DNA of 64,000 bases from Diphasiastrum complanatum (taxonomy: Eukaryota; Streptophyta; Lycopodiopsida; Lycopodiales; Lycopodiaceae), in the NCBI GenBank assembly GCA_029204225.1, contig CM055100.1:23691106-23755105 (forward strand). Reading direction: 5' to 3'. Positions 13,975 to 24,096 of the stretch are shown here, piece by piece. Under the pieces are notes generated by a model. That model had not been told where the DNA came from, searched no databases, and saw only the letters and a list, made by a program, of their open reading frames with translations. Position 1 is the first letter of the stretch; every line of letters begins with the position of its first letter. Made by a program: the position numbers and the translations under genes.

Positions 13975-14332
13975 ATAATATACCCCAAAAGGATTGCTCC
14001 TAAGATGAGGATAGGAGAACACCATAGAAGAGACTATGGAGCCAAACTGCCCAACCAATCCTAGATCAAACCTGGATCTAGCCCCCAAGCCATGCCATGT
14101 GAAGCAAGAGGAGAAGAGAGAACCTGGTAACCTAAACCCAATATGTCGACGGGAGAATCCCTACCTCATTATATAGAGAGTAGAGTCCTGTGCATGAAAC
14201 CATGTAACCCCCATGCAGGTCAACTATAAATAGGTCTCATCTCTTCATGCAGTCCTCCTACCTATATCTGTCACACAGACATGCAATGCTCCAAATGTCT
14301 CAATTAGAGTGTCTGGGTCCTCTCAAAGTAAT
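13975..14332 (-). repeat. 5' LTR (truncated) of the non-coding element
   Basis: Direct-repeat partner of the LTR at 6530. Similarity ends at about 14332, roughly 120 bp short of the probable full LTR length. Confidence 0.7.
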
Positions 14333-14922
14333 CATGAGTCTGCGTAAGAATTTGCTTCGAACTACAAGAAATACATTGAATTGATCATGTTGTTAGCCAT
14401 CTACAGTAGTCTAGAGTATGATGTTTCATCTGGCATTTCGATTCTAGATTTGTAAGATATACTTTTTGAAGGACCAGAGGCTTACATTGAAAGATAAGCC
14501 TGCCAAGTTATACTCTGACATGGTTGTGAAAAAGTTAGATCGAAAGTCCTAGGACACACCAAATATTCAAAAAGTTCTCTGAACTTTTTCTAAAGAGTCT
14601 GAGACTTTGTATGGCAGTTTACTAATTATCTTATAAAAGAATTAAAATTCTGCAAATCACGCATTGAAGAGTATGGCCTTTGTGTTGGAATCCGTCACCT
14701 TTGCTGCCAAGTTTCATTGGACTCATCGTTTTCTTGTTCATCCTTCACAAGCAACCTATTGTTTGATTCATTCATCTTTATACAATGGACCAAAGTGAGA
14801 GAAGAACCTGATCAACACTTCACTCCTATGAGCATACTCTTGCTTAGCTTTTTCTTATTCTTTGCTCCACCTTGAACGATAATTGCCTACATTGAGCATG
14901 AACTATTTTCAGCTTCTTTATT
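14333..14922. other. Unassigned sequence between the LTR element and the LRR pseudogene
   Basis: No ORF or repeat can be supported. It may be the decayed 3' part of the LRR pseudogene on the minus strand, but I recognise no domain. Confidence 0.3.
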
Positions 14923-15300
14923 TCAGAAGCTGAATAGTCCCTGGCCAACAGACTTTGGCTCGTACATGGATCCAATACAGACACGTGCACATTGCACTGC
15001 CTCATACAGGCAATCTGGCACAATAAGATTCAAAGCTAATGTTGTAAGATGGTTTAGTTCTGAAGTACCTGCAGCGAGGAAGTCTTCTCTTGCCTTGTTA
15101 TTTGATAGGTCTAGAACTTGCATGGTAGTGAGATTTCAAATCCAAGCTAGAATTGGACCCTCTAGTTGATTATATCGCAGCACAGGCCCGCGTGAATTGG
15201 GCAGTATTAATGCGTTTTGTTGTAGTGATAATCTTCCGCTGAGCTGGTTTTGCTGAAATTGACCAAGGTAAGGTTGATGTATTGGGCGAGCGATTCTGGG

Positions 15301-15997
15301 TGTTAAAATTTCACAATTCTAGCTTGACCAATTTTGGTCATATTGCTTGAAAATTGTATTATGGTCATGTTGTGGCTTGTCACACGTGCCAAATAGCATA
15401 GGATACTCTTTGTAAGTCTCATTCCTAACCTAGCATAGGAGTGGCACCTTTGGAATGAGTTCAAATAGTGTTTGGATAGGCTAGAGAAATTCTAGAATCT
15501 AAAAATAGCATGTTTTACATTGTTTTTGGATCTCGAGATCTTGACCCCAAGTTAGGGTGGATCCAATGGCCTATTAGATTAGATATTAGGGTTAGGGTAT
15601 GAAAAGTTTAGAGGTTCCCTAATATGCTCAGATCCGAGCTTGAAATGTATAAATACAGGATGGGATCTCCATCAAATTATCAAGAAAAATCGAGTTTTTC
15701 CACTTCCATCATCATCGTCTTTTGGTGGCGAGTTCTAGCTATTGGATGTGAGTGTTCTTATGCATTAATTGCTTGGTTTGGAAGGTACTGAACCTGTTTA
15801 CAAGTCTGAGAAGCTTGCTATACTTTACTTTGGTTCATTTGATCAAATCTATGTGCCTAATGTGTAGTTAAATGCCAAATTTGCTAGTTTTGGTAACTAG
15901 TCTTGATTCTAGCTAATAGTTTGGATCTAGATCTTTTATTTGTGCATCCTCCATCTCTTTTAGGATTGATTGGGATTCATTTTGCTGTAATTTTCCA
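15301..15997 (+). repeat. 5' LTR of the element in the LRR gene
   Basis: Starts TGTTAAAATTT and ends AATTTTCCA. A TATA box, TATAAATAC, is at about 15648-15656. The primer site follows immediately. Confidence 0.88.
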
Positions 15998-16009
15998 TGG
16001 TATCAGAGC
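15998..16009 (+). other. Primer binding site (initiator tRNA-Met)
   Basis: TGGTATCAGAGC directly after the CA end of the 5' LTR. Confidence 0.95.
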
Positions 16010-16747
16010 CTAATCAAAAGTGAGCTTTAGATTTGATTTTCCCAAGCTTAGATCCTAGATTTGAGTAGTATTGGCTTTGTCCTTGCTACTAGTTGCTAAT
16101 CTAGAGATTGTACCTTTAAATTTGGTTTCATTTGAGTGATAATAGATCAAAGAGAACTTGTTTTGCTGATTTATAACTGCAGGAACCGAGATTGACCCAT
16201 TTCCATTCGACCAAACCAAATTAGAAAGTTCTTATGAATTGAATCTTGGAGTACATGTCTCCTAGTAGAGATTTTCATAAGGATTTGAATGCCGCCACTC
16301 TTTAAAGTTTGGATCAGCCATTTGAGAGCTTAATTAGGTCGTTCTTAGCCTTCTTAAAGTCCTAAAATACACCTTTTAGGTTCAGATCAAGTGTTTTGAT
16401 AATTTTTTCATCTAGAAATGCAAAACTATTGAAAATTGTGTTTCTATTCTGCTTGGTTTTGGATAGGTTTGCAATTGAATGTGTCAATGTGATTCAATTT
16501 GAATTTAAAAGGCTTTATTTGTAAGACATTTGTGTGTTATAAAGTGCTTTTGGTTCAGTATAGGTGGATTCACCCTTTCTGTGAAGTCGAGATCAAGGAG
16601 GAGACTAGTTTGATTAGTAAGTTTGGAACTAGTTTGGATCTAGAAGATAGATCAAGCTCAAGATCACCTTAGATCTTGTTGACAAAAAAGAGAGTGATTC
16701 ATCTCATCCACAAGAAGCAACTAAATACAAGAGAAGGTGCAAGCTTG

Positions 16748-17740
16748 CACTTTATTGTATTAAGATGAATGTTGCAAATGATTTGCTCAAAGAAGTAGGA
16801 GCATGTACCTCAGCCCAAGAGGCTTGGGAGACTCTTCAAAAGATCTATGAGTGCAAGAATACCTCAAGGTTACTTTCCCTCAAGAACCTTTCAATGTTTC
16901 CAATGGAGGTGTGAGAGTGGACATCAATCTGTTTTGAGAGTAAAAGATCTGAACAAAGACCTTACTTATGTTGGTGAACCTATTAAAGAGAGTGAGCTTG
17001 TGCAAATAGTTTTGAATGACTTATGTAGTGATTTTACTAACCTTGTCCAAAGCTATGCCATCATGGAAAACTTGCCTGCAATTGAAGACCTTCGAAGTGT
17101 GTTGATGGCCGAGGAGAGTAGGAAGGCTCATGTCAAATCAAGGATGGAGAGGCTCTCCATCAATGATAGTGATGACAAGGCCTTATTTTTCAAGAGCAAA
17201 GGCAAAGCAAAGACCAAGGGAGGAGCATTCAAAAGGGAGCAAGCAAAGGATGGAGATCAAGGAGGATCCACATCATCATCATCACAAGTCAAGCCCAAGA
17301 AGGACAAATCTAAAATCAAGTGCTACTATTATAGCAAGATGGGGCACTATGCCTCGGAATGCTTCAAGACGAAGAAAGATCAAAGTCAAGCCAACATTGG
17401 ACAAGAGGAGAAAGAGAGTTATCATGAGGACTCACTCAAGATGTCAAATTTTTCATTATCAAATGTCAAAGGTGAAGACCCTTGGTGGATAGTTAGTGGG
17501 GCTAGCTCCCACATGTCAGGTAAAAGGGAGTATTTTTCTCAACTCACACCTTATGTAGGACCTATAAACTCCATTTTTATAGCAAATGATCATGAATGTA
17601 AAGTTGAAGGTGTGGGATCCATTCCCTTATGCTTAGGATCCTCCAAGAAGACTAAGATAGATGGTGTTCTCTTCATTCCTAGCATCACTAAGAATTTGCT
17701 TAGTGTTGGCCAACTTTTAGATCATTGTTTAGAGCTTCAA
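16748..17740 (+). pseudogene. copia gag-protease (broken)
   Basis: The gag core is readable from about 16748 (LYCIKMNVANDLLKEVG, then TSAQEAWETL) with a frameshift near 16880. An open stretch then runs from about 16905 through ELVQIVLNDL and a zinc knuckle, CYYYSKMGHYASEC, in which the second cysteine of CX2CX4HX4C is replaced by tyrosine. The protease site reads WWIVSGASSHM, so the catalytic Asp of the DSG motif is Val. The block SITKNLLSVGQLLD marks the end of recognisable protease. Function is lost on three grounds: frameshift, zinc knuckle and protease site. Confidence 0.88.
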
Positions 17741-18285
17741 CTATTCCAAGGAGAGCCACAAGAGCAAAGATGGAGCTATCAATGCTCATTTTTGTGGACA
17801 AGGAAATGAAAGTTGGAAAGGGGGGTACATTTTATACTTCATTTGCTGAATTTTGTAATGAAGTCCCTTTGAATTCTAAAGTATGGAATGAAAGGTGGTT
17901 GTCATATCTACTTACTCTTGAGCGTGCTAGAAGTATGCATGACATTTTCATTCATAATTGAAAGATTTTGACTTCATTTTCAAAGAGGAATATTGTGAAC
18001 CTTGTATGAGAGTAAGTGAATCATCCTTGAAGGACACTTATATCCATACAAGAGTATTTGGCCTCATTAGTTTCAAGTTCAACAAGTATGTAATGCAAAA
18101 TGCTAGTGTTAAGCAATTGTGGACTAGTAAATATGGTATAAATAATCTTCTTGGTGATTGTTTTGTTGACTTGAAAGATCATATTGAGAAGGAAAACATT
18201 CAGGTTTGGAGACTTGAAAACAAAGTCCTTGAGAGTCTTGAAAAAGATCATGGTTTGGATCCATGTTTTCATCATCAACAAGGTG
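17741..18285 (+). other. Unrecognised coding-like tail of the gag-only element
   Basis: Two overlapping readable stretches (17725-17961 and 17958-18329, different frames) contain segments such as VWNERWLSYLLTLERARSMH and LEKDHGLDP. The text is protein-like with acidic and basic runs, but I recognise no retrotransposon domain. It sits where integrase and reverse transcriptase would be expected. It could be a captured host fragment or a lineage-specific tail. Confidence 0.4.
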
Positions 18286-18669
18286 CCCTAATATGCTCAG
18301 ATCCGAGCTTGAAATGTATAAATACATGATGGGATCTCCATCAAATTATCAAGAAAAATCGAGTTTTTTCACTTCTATCATCATTGTCTTTTGGTGGCAA
18401 GTTCTAGCTATTGGATGTGAGTGTTCTTATGCATTAATTGCTTGATTTGGAATGTATTGAGCTTGTTTACAGGTCTGAGAAGCTTGATGTACTTTACTTT
18501 GGTTCATTTGATCAAATCTATGTGCCTAATGTGGAGTTAAATGCCAAATTTGCTAGTTTTGGTAACTAGTCTTGATTCTAGCTCATAGTTTGGATCTAGA
18601 TATTTTATTTGTGCATTCTCCATCACTTTTAGAATTGATTGGGATTCATTTTGCTGTAAAATTTTGTCA
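18286..18669 (+). repeat. 3' LTR remnant of the element in the LRR gene
   Basis: Matches 15617-15990 base for base in length with about 5% substitutions, and ends TTTTGTCA before the CTGGG duplication. It carries the TATA box copy but not the upstream U3. Confidence 0.92.
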
Positions 18670-20310
18670 CTGGGACGCTTCCAAAGAATTTGTTGTTGTT
18701 GATGGACAAAATTGGAAGCGATTTCAACTTTTCTACGTTAAGCTGCATTGAGAAGTCTCCTCTCAGAAGGTTATTTGCAAGTCGTGATCATGTGACGTTG
18801 GTGCAATTTTCAAAGAGTTGTTGGAATCTCACCACTGAGTTTGTTGTTTGAAACTTTTATAGATACAAGAGCTGAACAGTTACCAAGATTATCTGAAATT
18901 GTACCTGATAAATTGTTGCCAGATAGCACCAATATCTCTAGTAGCCGAAAATTCTCCATCTCCTGTGTAGAAGATTTTGTTCAGTTTTGTTTTATTTGTT
19001 ATGTAGCTATCGGATATCATGTTATGAATTCATGTCTAGAATCAAAAATACTTTCGTACATGTATGCATGTTCATGAACGACGTACGTAGATTTTAATTC
19101 ATAGTAGAAAAACAAATCTTTTGTATGAGGTGAAAAACCCTTATGCATATAATATTACGTATGTATGTTGGTGGAAAATCCAACAAAAGTACGTAATTTA
19201 CAAGAAATGTGTAGAAAAACGTACTTGATAAAACTGTACATGGTCATTCATATTTTGTTCCATGGTTTTGTATTTTTTTTTAATCTGATGATACATAGAA
19301 AACAGTTATATTTCAATTTAAATAATCAAGTACCAAACAAAAAAATGAAATGTTAAAATTAATAATATATGGTTTGTATAAATGTGTGACTTTGTTGTCT
19401 CAATATCATAGTAATTAAATAGACGTTTTTATGTATACATAGAAATGGAACAATTTAGATTAGTTAATAATAAGAATTTTTTCTATTTGATGTTTCGTTT
19501 GGTTATCTTAAATTTTGTCTTGGCCTTTGTAATTGATTAAGAAATGCTACCTATCATGTTTAATAGTTTTCCTTTGACTGGTTTTTCCGTGTCGTGTTAT
19601 TAAGTTCATGTATGATCATACCTCCTCGCACATGCACAAATATATGTAATTCTTAGTAGTTTATTAACCATGAGCATTTTTGTATGAGTTGAAATCTTTT
19701 TGCATTTGTAACATTTCGTATGTTGGCAAGTGAATTGTGTTACGACGCAATGTCGGCAAGTAGTCATAGATCCTTATATGCAACAAATTAATTTATGCTA
19801 CTTGTATCAATACAACTGATTTGTTCATAAATATTATTGCGTAGTTAAGTATAGGATTTTATTCAATTTTGCTTTGTTTCTTATGTGACTATTTAATATC
19901 GTGTTATAGATTTATGTCTAAAATCGAAAATATTTTCATAGATGTATGTATGTTCATGAACGACGTACGTAGTTTTGAGATAATAGTAGAAAAACCAATT
20001 TTTGTATAAGGTGGAAGACCTTCATGCATATGATATTACGTATGTATATTGGTGGAAAATCCAACAAAAGTACGTAATTTACAAGAAATGTATAGAAGAA
20101 CATACTTGACAAGACAGTACATGGTTATTCATAGTTTGTTCCATGGTTTTGTATATGTGAATCTATTTTTTTGATTTGGTGATAAATAGACAACAAATAT
20201 ATTTCAATCTAAATAATCAAGTACCAAACACAAAAATGAAGTTTTGTATATAAGAACAAAATCTTTTGTACATGTAATAATACATGCAATAATTAGTTGT
20301 TAATATAAAA

Positions 20311-20633
20311 GGACGCCAGCGGTATGCCGTCGGGACCATTCGGTCCATGGCGCCAGCGGTATGCTGTTGGGACCATTTGGTCCAGGAACTGGTTGTTTCC
20401 ATATCTGTCGCACCTTGTGGTTCTGAGTGTTCCTTGCATGAACGTGAATGGGTTAAGCTCTTGGGGAACGGGCTCTAACCTGTCGGCTGAGTTGGATGGC
20501 TTGCTTGGGTGGATGTTACCTGTTTATGGCTGACCAATCTGGCGTGGCGCCAGGTTGGCTTCCAGCGCTCGTGCCAAGTTAAAAATTTTGAAAGCGGCCT
20601 TACAACTGGCGCTTTTACCGAACACTGAAACCC
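20311..20633. other. GC-rich insert in the AT-rich tandem repeat
   Basis: A sharp compositional island breaking the second ~885-bp repeat unit; the repeat resumes at about 20634. It opens with two 34-bp direct repeats (20314-20347 and 20351-20384) and holds GGCGTGGCGCCAGG and AACTGGCGCTTTT near its far end. No coding call is supported; origin unknown. Confidence 0.6.
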
Positions 20634-21706
20634 AGTTTGTTTAAATGTGTGACTTTGTTGTTTCAATATCATTGTAATTAAATAGACGTTTTACATATAC
20701 ATAAAAATAAAAAAATTTGTGTTTTGTTTGATTATCTTAAATTTTATCTGCGCCTTTGTAATTTAGAAATTATTTGCGTGTTTTGAAAATTGAATTTTAG
20801 AAATTACAAACTAATTACATACGAAATACTACCATGATTTTGAAACTTAAAATTATTTGTAGCATACATTATTTGTTTATATTTTGTTATATAATTTTGT
20901 ATGTGTACATTTGTTTTGATATGATGATTGGGTTGTTTTTTGGCTTATAAATTTGTATGTCTGGAATTAAAAACATGTAATACTAAACATTTTATTTTTT
21001 GGAAGGGGTGGAAAATCCTCATGCATACAATATTGCATACGTATGTTGTGGAAAATCTAACAAATGTACATAGTTTACTCATTTTCTATCTTAGTTTCAT
21101 ATATTCGAACTTAGTTACATACTACAATTGTAAATAAAAAAAGATATGATCTGTATAACTAAATGTTAAAACAAAATTTACAAAACAGTATATATGATAA
21201 ACTAGTACATGATTATTTATATTTTGTTGCCCGGGTTCCTATATTTTAATCTATTCTGTTGAAATAGTTATAGATAAATAAAAGTTATATTTTAATCGTA
21301 ATAGTATATGCATTACTTAGCCATTGATAAAAGTAGTATGTGATTTGTTTAAATACTCGAACAATATATGATACACGTAGAAATGAAATTTTTGTATTAG
21401 TTACTAATATGTATTATTTATTATATATTGCAACTATTGTGGAGAACATCCAGCCGATTTATATCTACCAGTTCTACGTGTTATTAGTTATTTTTTGAAA
21501 TCATGTTACGTTGGGTGTATTTCATTCGTGTTATCAATAATTTCATGTAATTTTTTTTATAATTCCAATATTGTGTAAACTTGATCATAGACAATTTAGT
21601 ATTAATTGTAGTACTCTAGTCGGGTAAAATTGCTACATGTGTACAAAGTATGGTTTTCAATTCCAAACGTTGTATAGTAACATATTGGAAGCTTGTTGTT
21701 CACGTA

Positions 21707-21835
21707 ACATTAACAAGTCATGTATGGTGCATATGACTACCATATGCACCACATTAACAAGTTGTGTATGGTGCATATGACTACCATATGCACCACATTA
21801 ACAAGTCGTGTATGGTGCATATGACTACCATATGC
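21707..21835. repeat. Three tandem 44-bp repeats, each with a hairpin
   Basis: Units at 21707-21750, 21751-21794 and 21795-21835. Each starts ACATTAACAAGT and carries TGGTGCATATG then CATATGCACCA, an 11-bp inverted repeat around a short loop. Units differ at only a few bases; the third lacks the final three. Confidence 0.95.
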
Positions 21836-22361
21836 GTAATATTACGGGGAAAAAAATTCGATCATCATATATATGTTTTTTTAACTTAAAGATGTTGATT
21901 TTGGAAACCGTTTAAATGATACAGTAGTTAAAAAAAATAGACAATATATATATATTCTTATTATTTAAATATGTTGATTTTGAAACCTATTTAGATAATA
22001 TAATAATCAATAAAAAAAATACAACTAACAATTCATGAACGTTGAATAAAAACAATATATTATTACGAAATATAATTAGTTTCAATATGAATACAATATA
22101 TTTCAATAGTTCATGATTGGTTGGATTGTTTTTGTTCATTCATTCATTTTCTTGTACAATTCTATGAATTTGTTTAGTACCTTGATCTTGTAGATCTTGG
22201 CAATCACAATATCAATAACGGTTTTTATGTGGCGTAAAAAAAACCCATCATCTTAAATACGTAAAATAATAAAAAACATTCGTAGCTTGTTCTTTCCATA
22301 TCAAAGGGGTGTTAAAAACGAAGTACTATAAACAAGATTCGCTATTGCAGGCCTAACACAA

Positions 22362-22883
22362 ATGGAACGAATCGGTGATTCGGACGAGTTCAATGAACAT
22401 GGAGCCCAAACAGGGAAACGCCAGTATAATGACAGTAGATACAATTTTGTAATCACATCATCTATATGTTTTTGACTAAATTACAAAAAAAAATCTATTA
22501 AAATGTGTATTTGTTTTCAACAGAAGAGTTTGAACTTGAAGAACACATTGAGCAAAAGCGGCACAAAGCTTTACTAGGTACAACATGCCATCTATATGTA
22601 TATTAAAATGTGTATGTGTGTACATATACATACACACTGATACATATCCATGTAGATATTGGATTGTAATACTATATAATAAATTTGATTATTTATTTTC
22701 ATGTTTTTTGTAGAATGTCTTCCAACAGATCTACTTACTACTAGTTACAACGATCGTGTACAAGGATCAATGCCTGTAAACCCAGACCCTGACTGTCAGT
22801 TATTGGGACAAATTCAAAACACATCTAGTAGACGTGCATTATTGCACATGCCGTCAACTAGTAGTAGTGCATCGAATGTATAG
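22362..22883 (+). CDS. Three-exon fragment of an unrecognised gene, truncated by copia sequence
   Basis: Exons 22362-22434, 22524-22577 and 22714-22883 join with GT-AG borders and matching phases (the first and second both end after one codon base). They read MERIGDSDEFNEHGAQTGK, then EFELEEHIEQKRHKALL, then CLPTDLLTTSYNDRVQG and a serine-rich end. A good acceptor at 22341-22350 means the ATG may be internal to a longer exon. The final GAATGTATAG also belongs to the adjoining copia fragment, so the stop codon is contributed by the transposon and the true 3' end is missing. I do not recognise the protein. The consistent splicing argues for a real, perhaps captured, gene piece. Confidence 0.5.
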
Positions 22884-24096
22884 CCAAAGGATTTAAGCAA
22901 GGTAGATTGTTTAAGCTTGATGGTATATTGCAGTGGAGAGTGTTAACTTGGCAAAGCTGGAGTTATCAAAGGTAGAACTATGGCACAAAAGGTTGGGCCA
23001 CCCCAACTTCAAAGCCATGGAATCTATGGTTGCAAAGGAGCTTGCAGTTGGACTCCCCAAGCATTTGTCAAAGTGTGGGAAGAGATGTGAAGCATGCAGC
23101 CTCTCAAAGGCTCACAAACTACCCTTCTAAAGATCTACATCAAGATCAAGCTCTCCTCTTGAACTCATCCATTCGGATGTTCATAGTTTTTCACATGAGT
23201 CTAATGGTGGTGCCAAGTATTATGTAATCTTCATTGATGACAATTCTAGATATTGTTGGATGTACCTCTTGTCTAGCAAATCTATGGTGTTTGATTCTTT
23301 TGTAAAGTTCAAGACTTTGGTAGAAAATCAACTTAGTACCAAGATTAAGGTATTAAGGAGTGATAATGGAGGTGAATATATCTCCAATAAGTTGATTGAC
23401 TTTTGTAGTTCTAATGGCATAAAGAGGGAGTTGTCATGTCCATACACCCCTCAACAAAATGGAGTGAGTGAGAGAAGAAATAGATCTCTTTGTGAGTGTG
23501 CTAAGGCCTTAAGGCTAGATGCTTCTCTATCCAAACCATTTTGGGGTGAAGCAATAACTTGTGCTGATTATTTGTGCAATAGGTTGCCAAACCAAGCCAT
23601 TGGAGGAATCACACCATTTGAAGCTCTATTTGGAGAGAAGCCCAATCTCAAGGATCTCAAGGTTTTTGGATCCACTTGATATGTACACCAATCCTTGGAT
23701 AAGAGGAAGAAGGATGATGCAACATCCATCAAAGGCATCTTTGTGGGATATGGTGAGAATAGCAAAGGATATAGAGTCTTCAATCCCATCACTAGCAAGG
23801 TGATAGTGAGTAGGGATGTTATTTTTTATGAAGGACATGCTTGTGATTTGGATGATAATGCTATTGATCATCTTGATGCCAAGGATCATGCTAGGATGGA
23901 GGAGGAGCTTCCAAGTGAAGAATAACTTGAGGATCCACCTCAAGATGCAAGAACTCCAAGAACTCCAAGAAGATCTACAAGGGCAAGGACCGAGCCATTG
24001 AGGCTCACCTATGATGATCAAGGTGATCAAAGGGAAGGCTCTTTCACATATTACACATTTCTTACTTCAATGTTAGATGAGCCAACATGCTATGAA
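22873..24096 (+). pseudogene. copia integrase-to-RT-leader fragment (dead)
   Basis: Close relative of the element at 55909-62792. It starts inside the pre-integrase region, passes ELWHKRLGHPNFKAMESM and the integrase core with RSDNGGEYISNKLIDF, and ends near MLDEPTCYEA before reverse transcriptase. In-frame stops occur at about 23128, 23677 and 23923, and a small deletion lies near 22922. There are no LTRs. At 24096 it is joined to sequence of the opposite orientation. Confidence 0.9.

Larger units (their letters stand above)
6530..14332 (-). mobile_element. Non-coding LTR retrotransposon (LARD-like), 5' LTR truncated
   Basis: Two direct repeats of about 355 bp (6530-6885 and 13976-14332) are about 96% identical by eye and flank about 7 kb without any retrotransposon coding. 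Beside the right copy, GCTCTGATACCA at 13963-13974 is the complement of the initiator-Met primer site, so the element reads on the minus strand and the right copy is the 5' LTR. The left copy probably extends to 7006, where ATAACA meets a pyrimidine run (TTCTTCCTCCTTAA), the complement of a polypurine tract. The right copy stops matching at 14332, so its outer end is lost and no reliable target duplication can be called. The inner LTR end is not the usual CA. The long internal region without gag or pol fits a large retrotransposon derivative that needs proteins from another element. Confidence 0.75.
15301..18669 (+). mobile_element. Gag-protease-only copia-type LTR element inserted in the LRR gene
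   Basis: A 5' LTR (15301-15997), initiator-Met primer site (15998-16009), gag-protease coding and a 3' LTR remnant (18286-18669) are bounded by a perfect 5-bp target duplication CTGGG (15296-15300 and 18670-18674). The shared LTR part is 374 bp in both copies, with about 20 differences by eye, so the insertion is old. The 3' LTR lacks its first ~316 bp and there is no polypurine tract, so a deletion ran into U3. Integrase, reverse transcriptase and RNase H are absent. Between protease and 3' LTR lies about 550 bp of unrecognised coding-like sequence. Confidence 0.92.
14923..18975 (-). pseudogene. LRR receptor-like protein pseudogene, split by a copia insertion
   Basis: Minus strand. Codons from 18959 down to about 18675 spell leucine-rich repeats: LEILVLSGNNLSG, then LVSIKVSNNKLSGEIP, and after a frameshift ANNLLRGDF and LSINNNKFFGSVP. 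The gene stops at 18670 where a 3.4-kb LTR element starts and resumes in the same frame at 15300 on the far side, continuing through NQLSGRLSL, LRYNQLEGPI and TMQVLDLSNN to 14923. The repeat consensus LxxLxLSNNxLSGxIP is that of plant receptor-like proteins and kinases. No kinase domain or membrane segment is seen, so the exact class is open. Several single-base indels and stops, for example just after the GEIPTTL-like segment and near 15260, show decay independent of the insertion. The upstream end at about 18970 meets a possible acceptor (CTACACAG on the minus strand) and then tandem repeats. Confidence 0.82.
18976..22350. repeat. AT-rich region of degenerate long tandem repeats
   Basis: A block at about 18970-19350 recurs at 19853-20240 (about 80-85% identical, offset about 885 bp) and, more diverged, at about 20870-21230. 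Landmarks are a TTCATGAACGACGTACGTAG-like core and GGTGGAAAATCCAACAAAAG. A subsidiary segment at 19371-19445 recurs at 20634-20705. No ORF in this area looks real. From about 21240 to 22340 the sequence is very AT-rich with no gene seen. Confidence 0.7.

Noticed and set aside
6875-14335. GTAAT as a target duplication for the non-coding LTR element
   Set aside because: GTAAT occurs at both outer ends but also at the inner edge of the left LTR, and the right LTR seems truncated, so the match may be chance.
15981-16010. tRNA gene signals at TGGTATCAGAGC sites
   Set aside because: These are retrotransposon primer-binding sites next to LTR ends, only complementary to the 3' end of initiator tRNA; no cloverleaf is present.
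21707-21835. CRISPR-like spaced repeats
   Set aside because: The units abut with no spacers, and the window is plant nuclear DNA.
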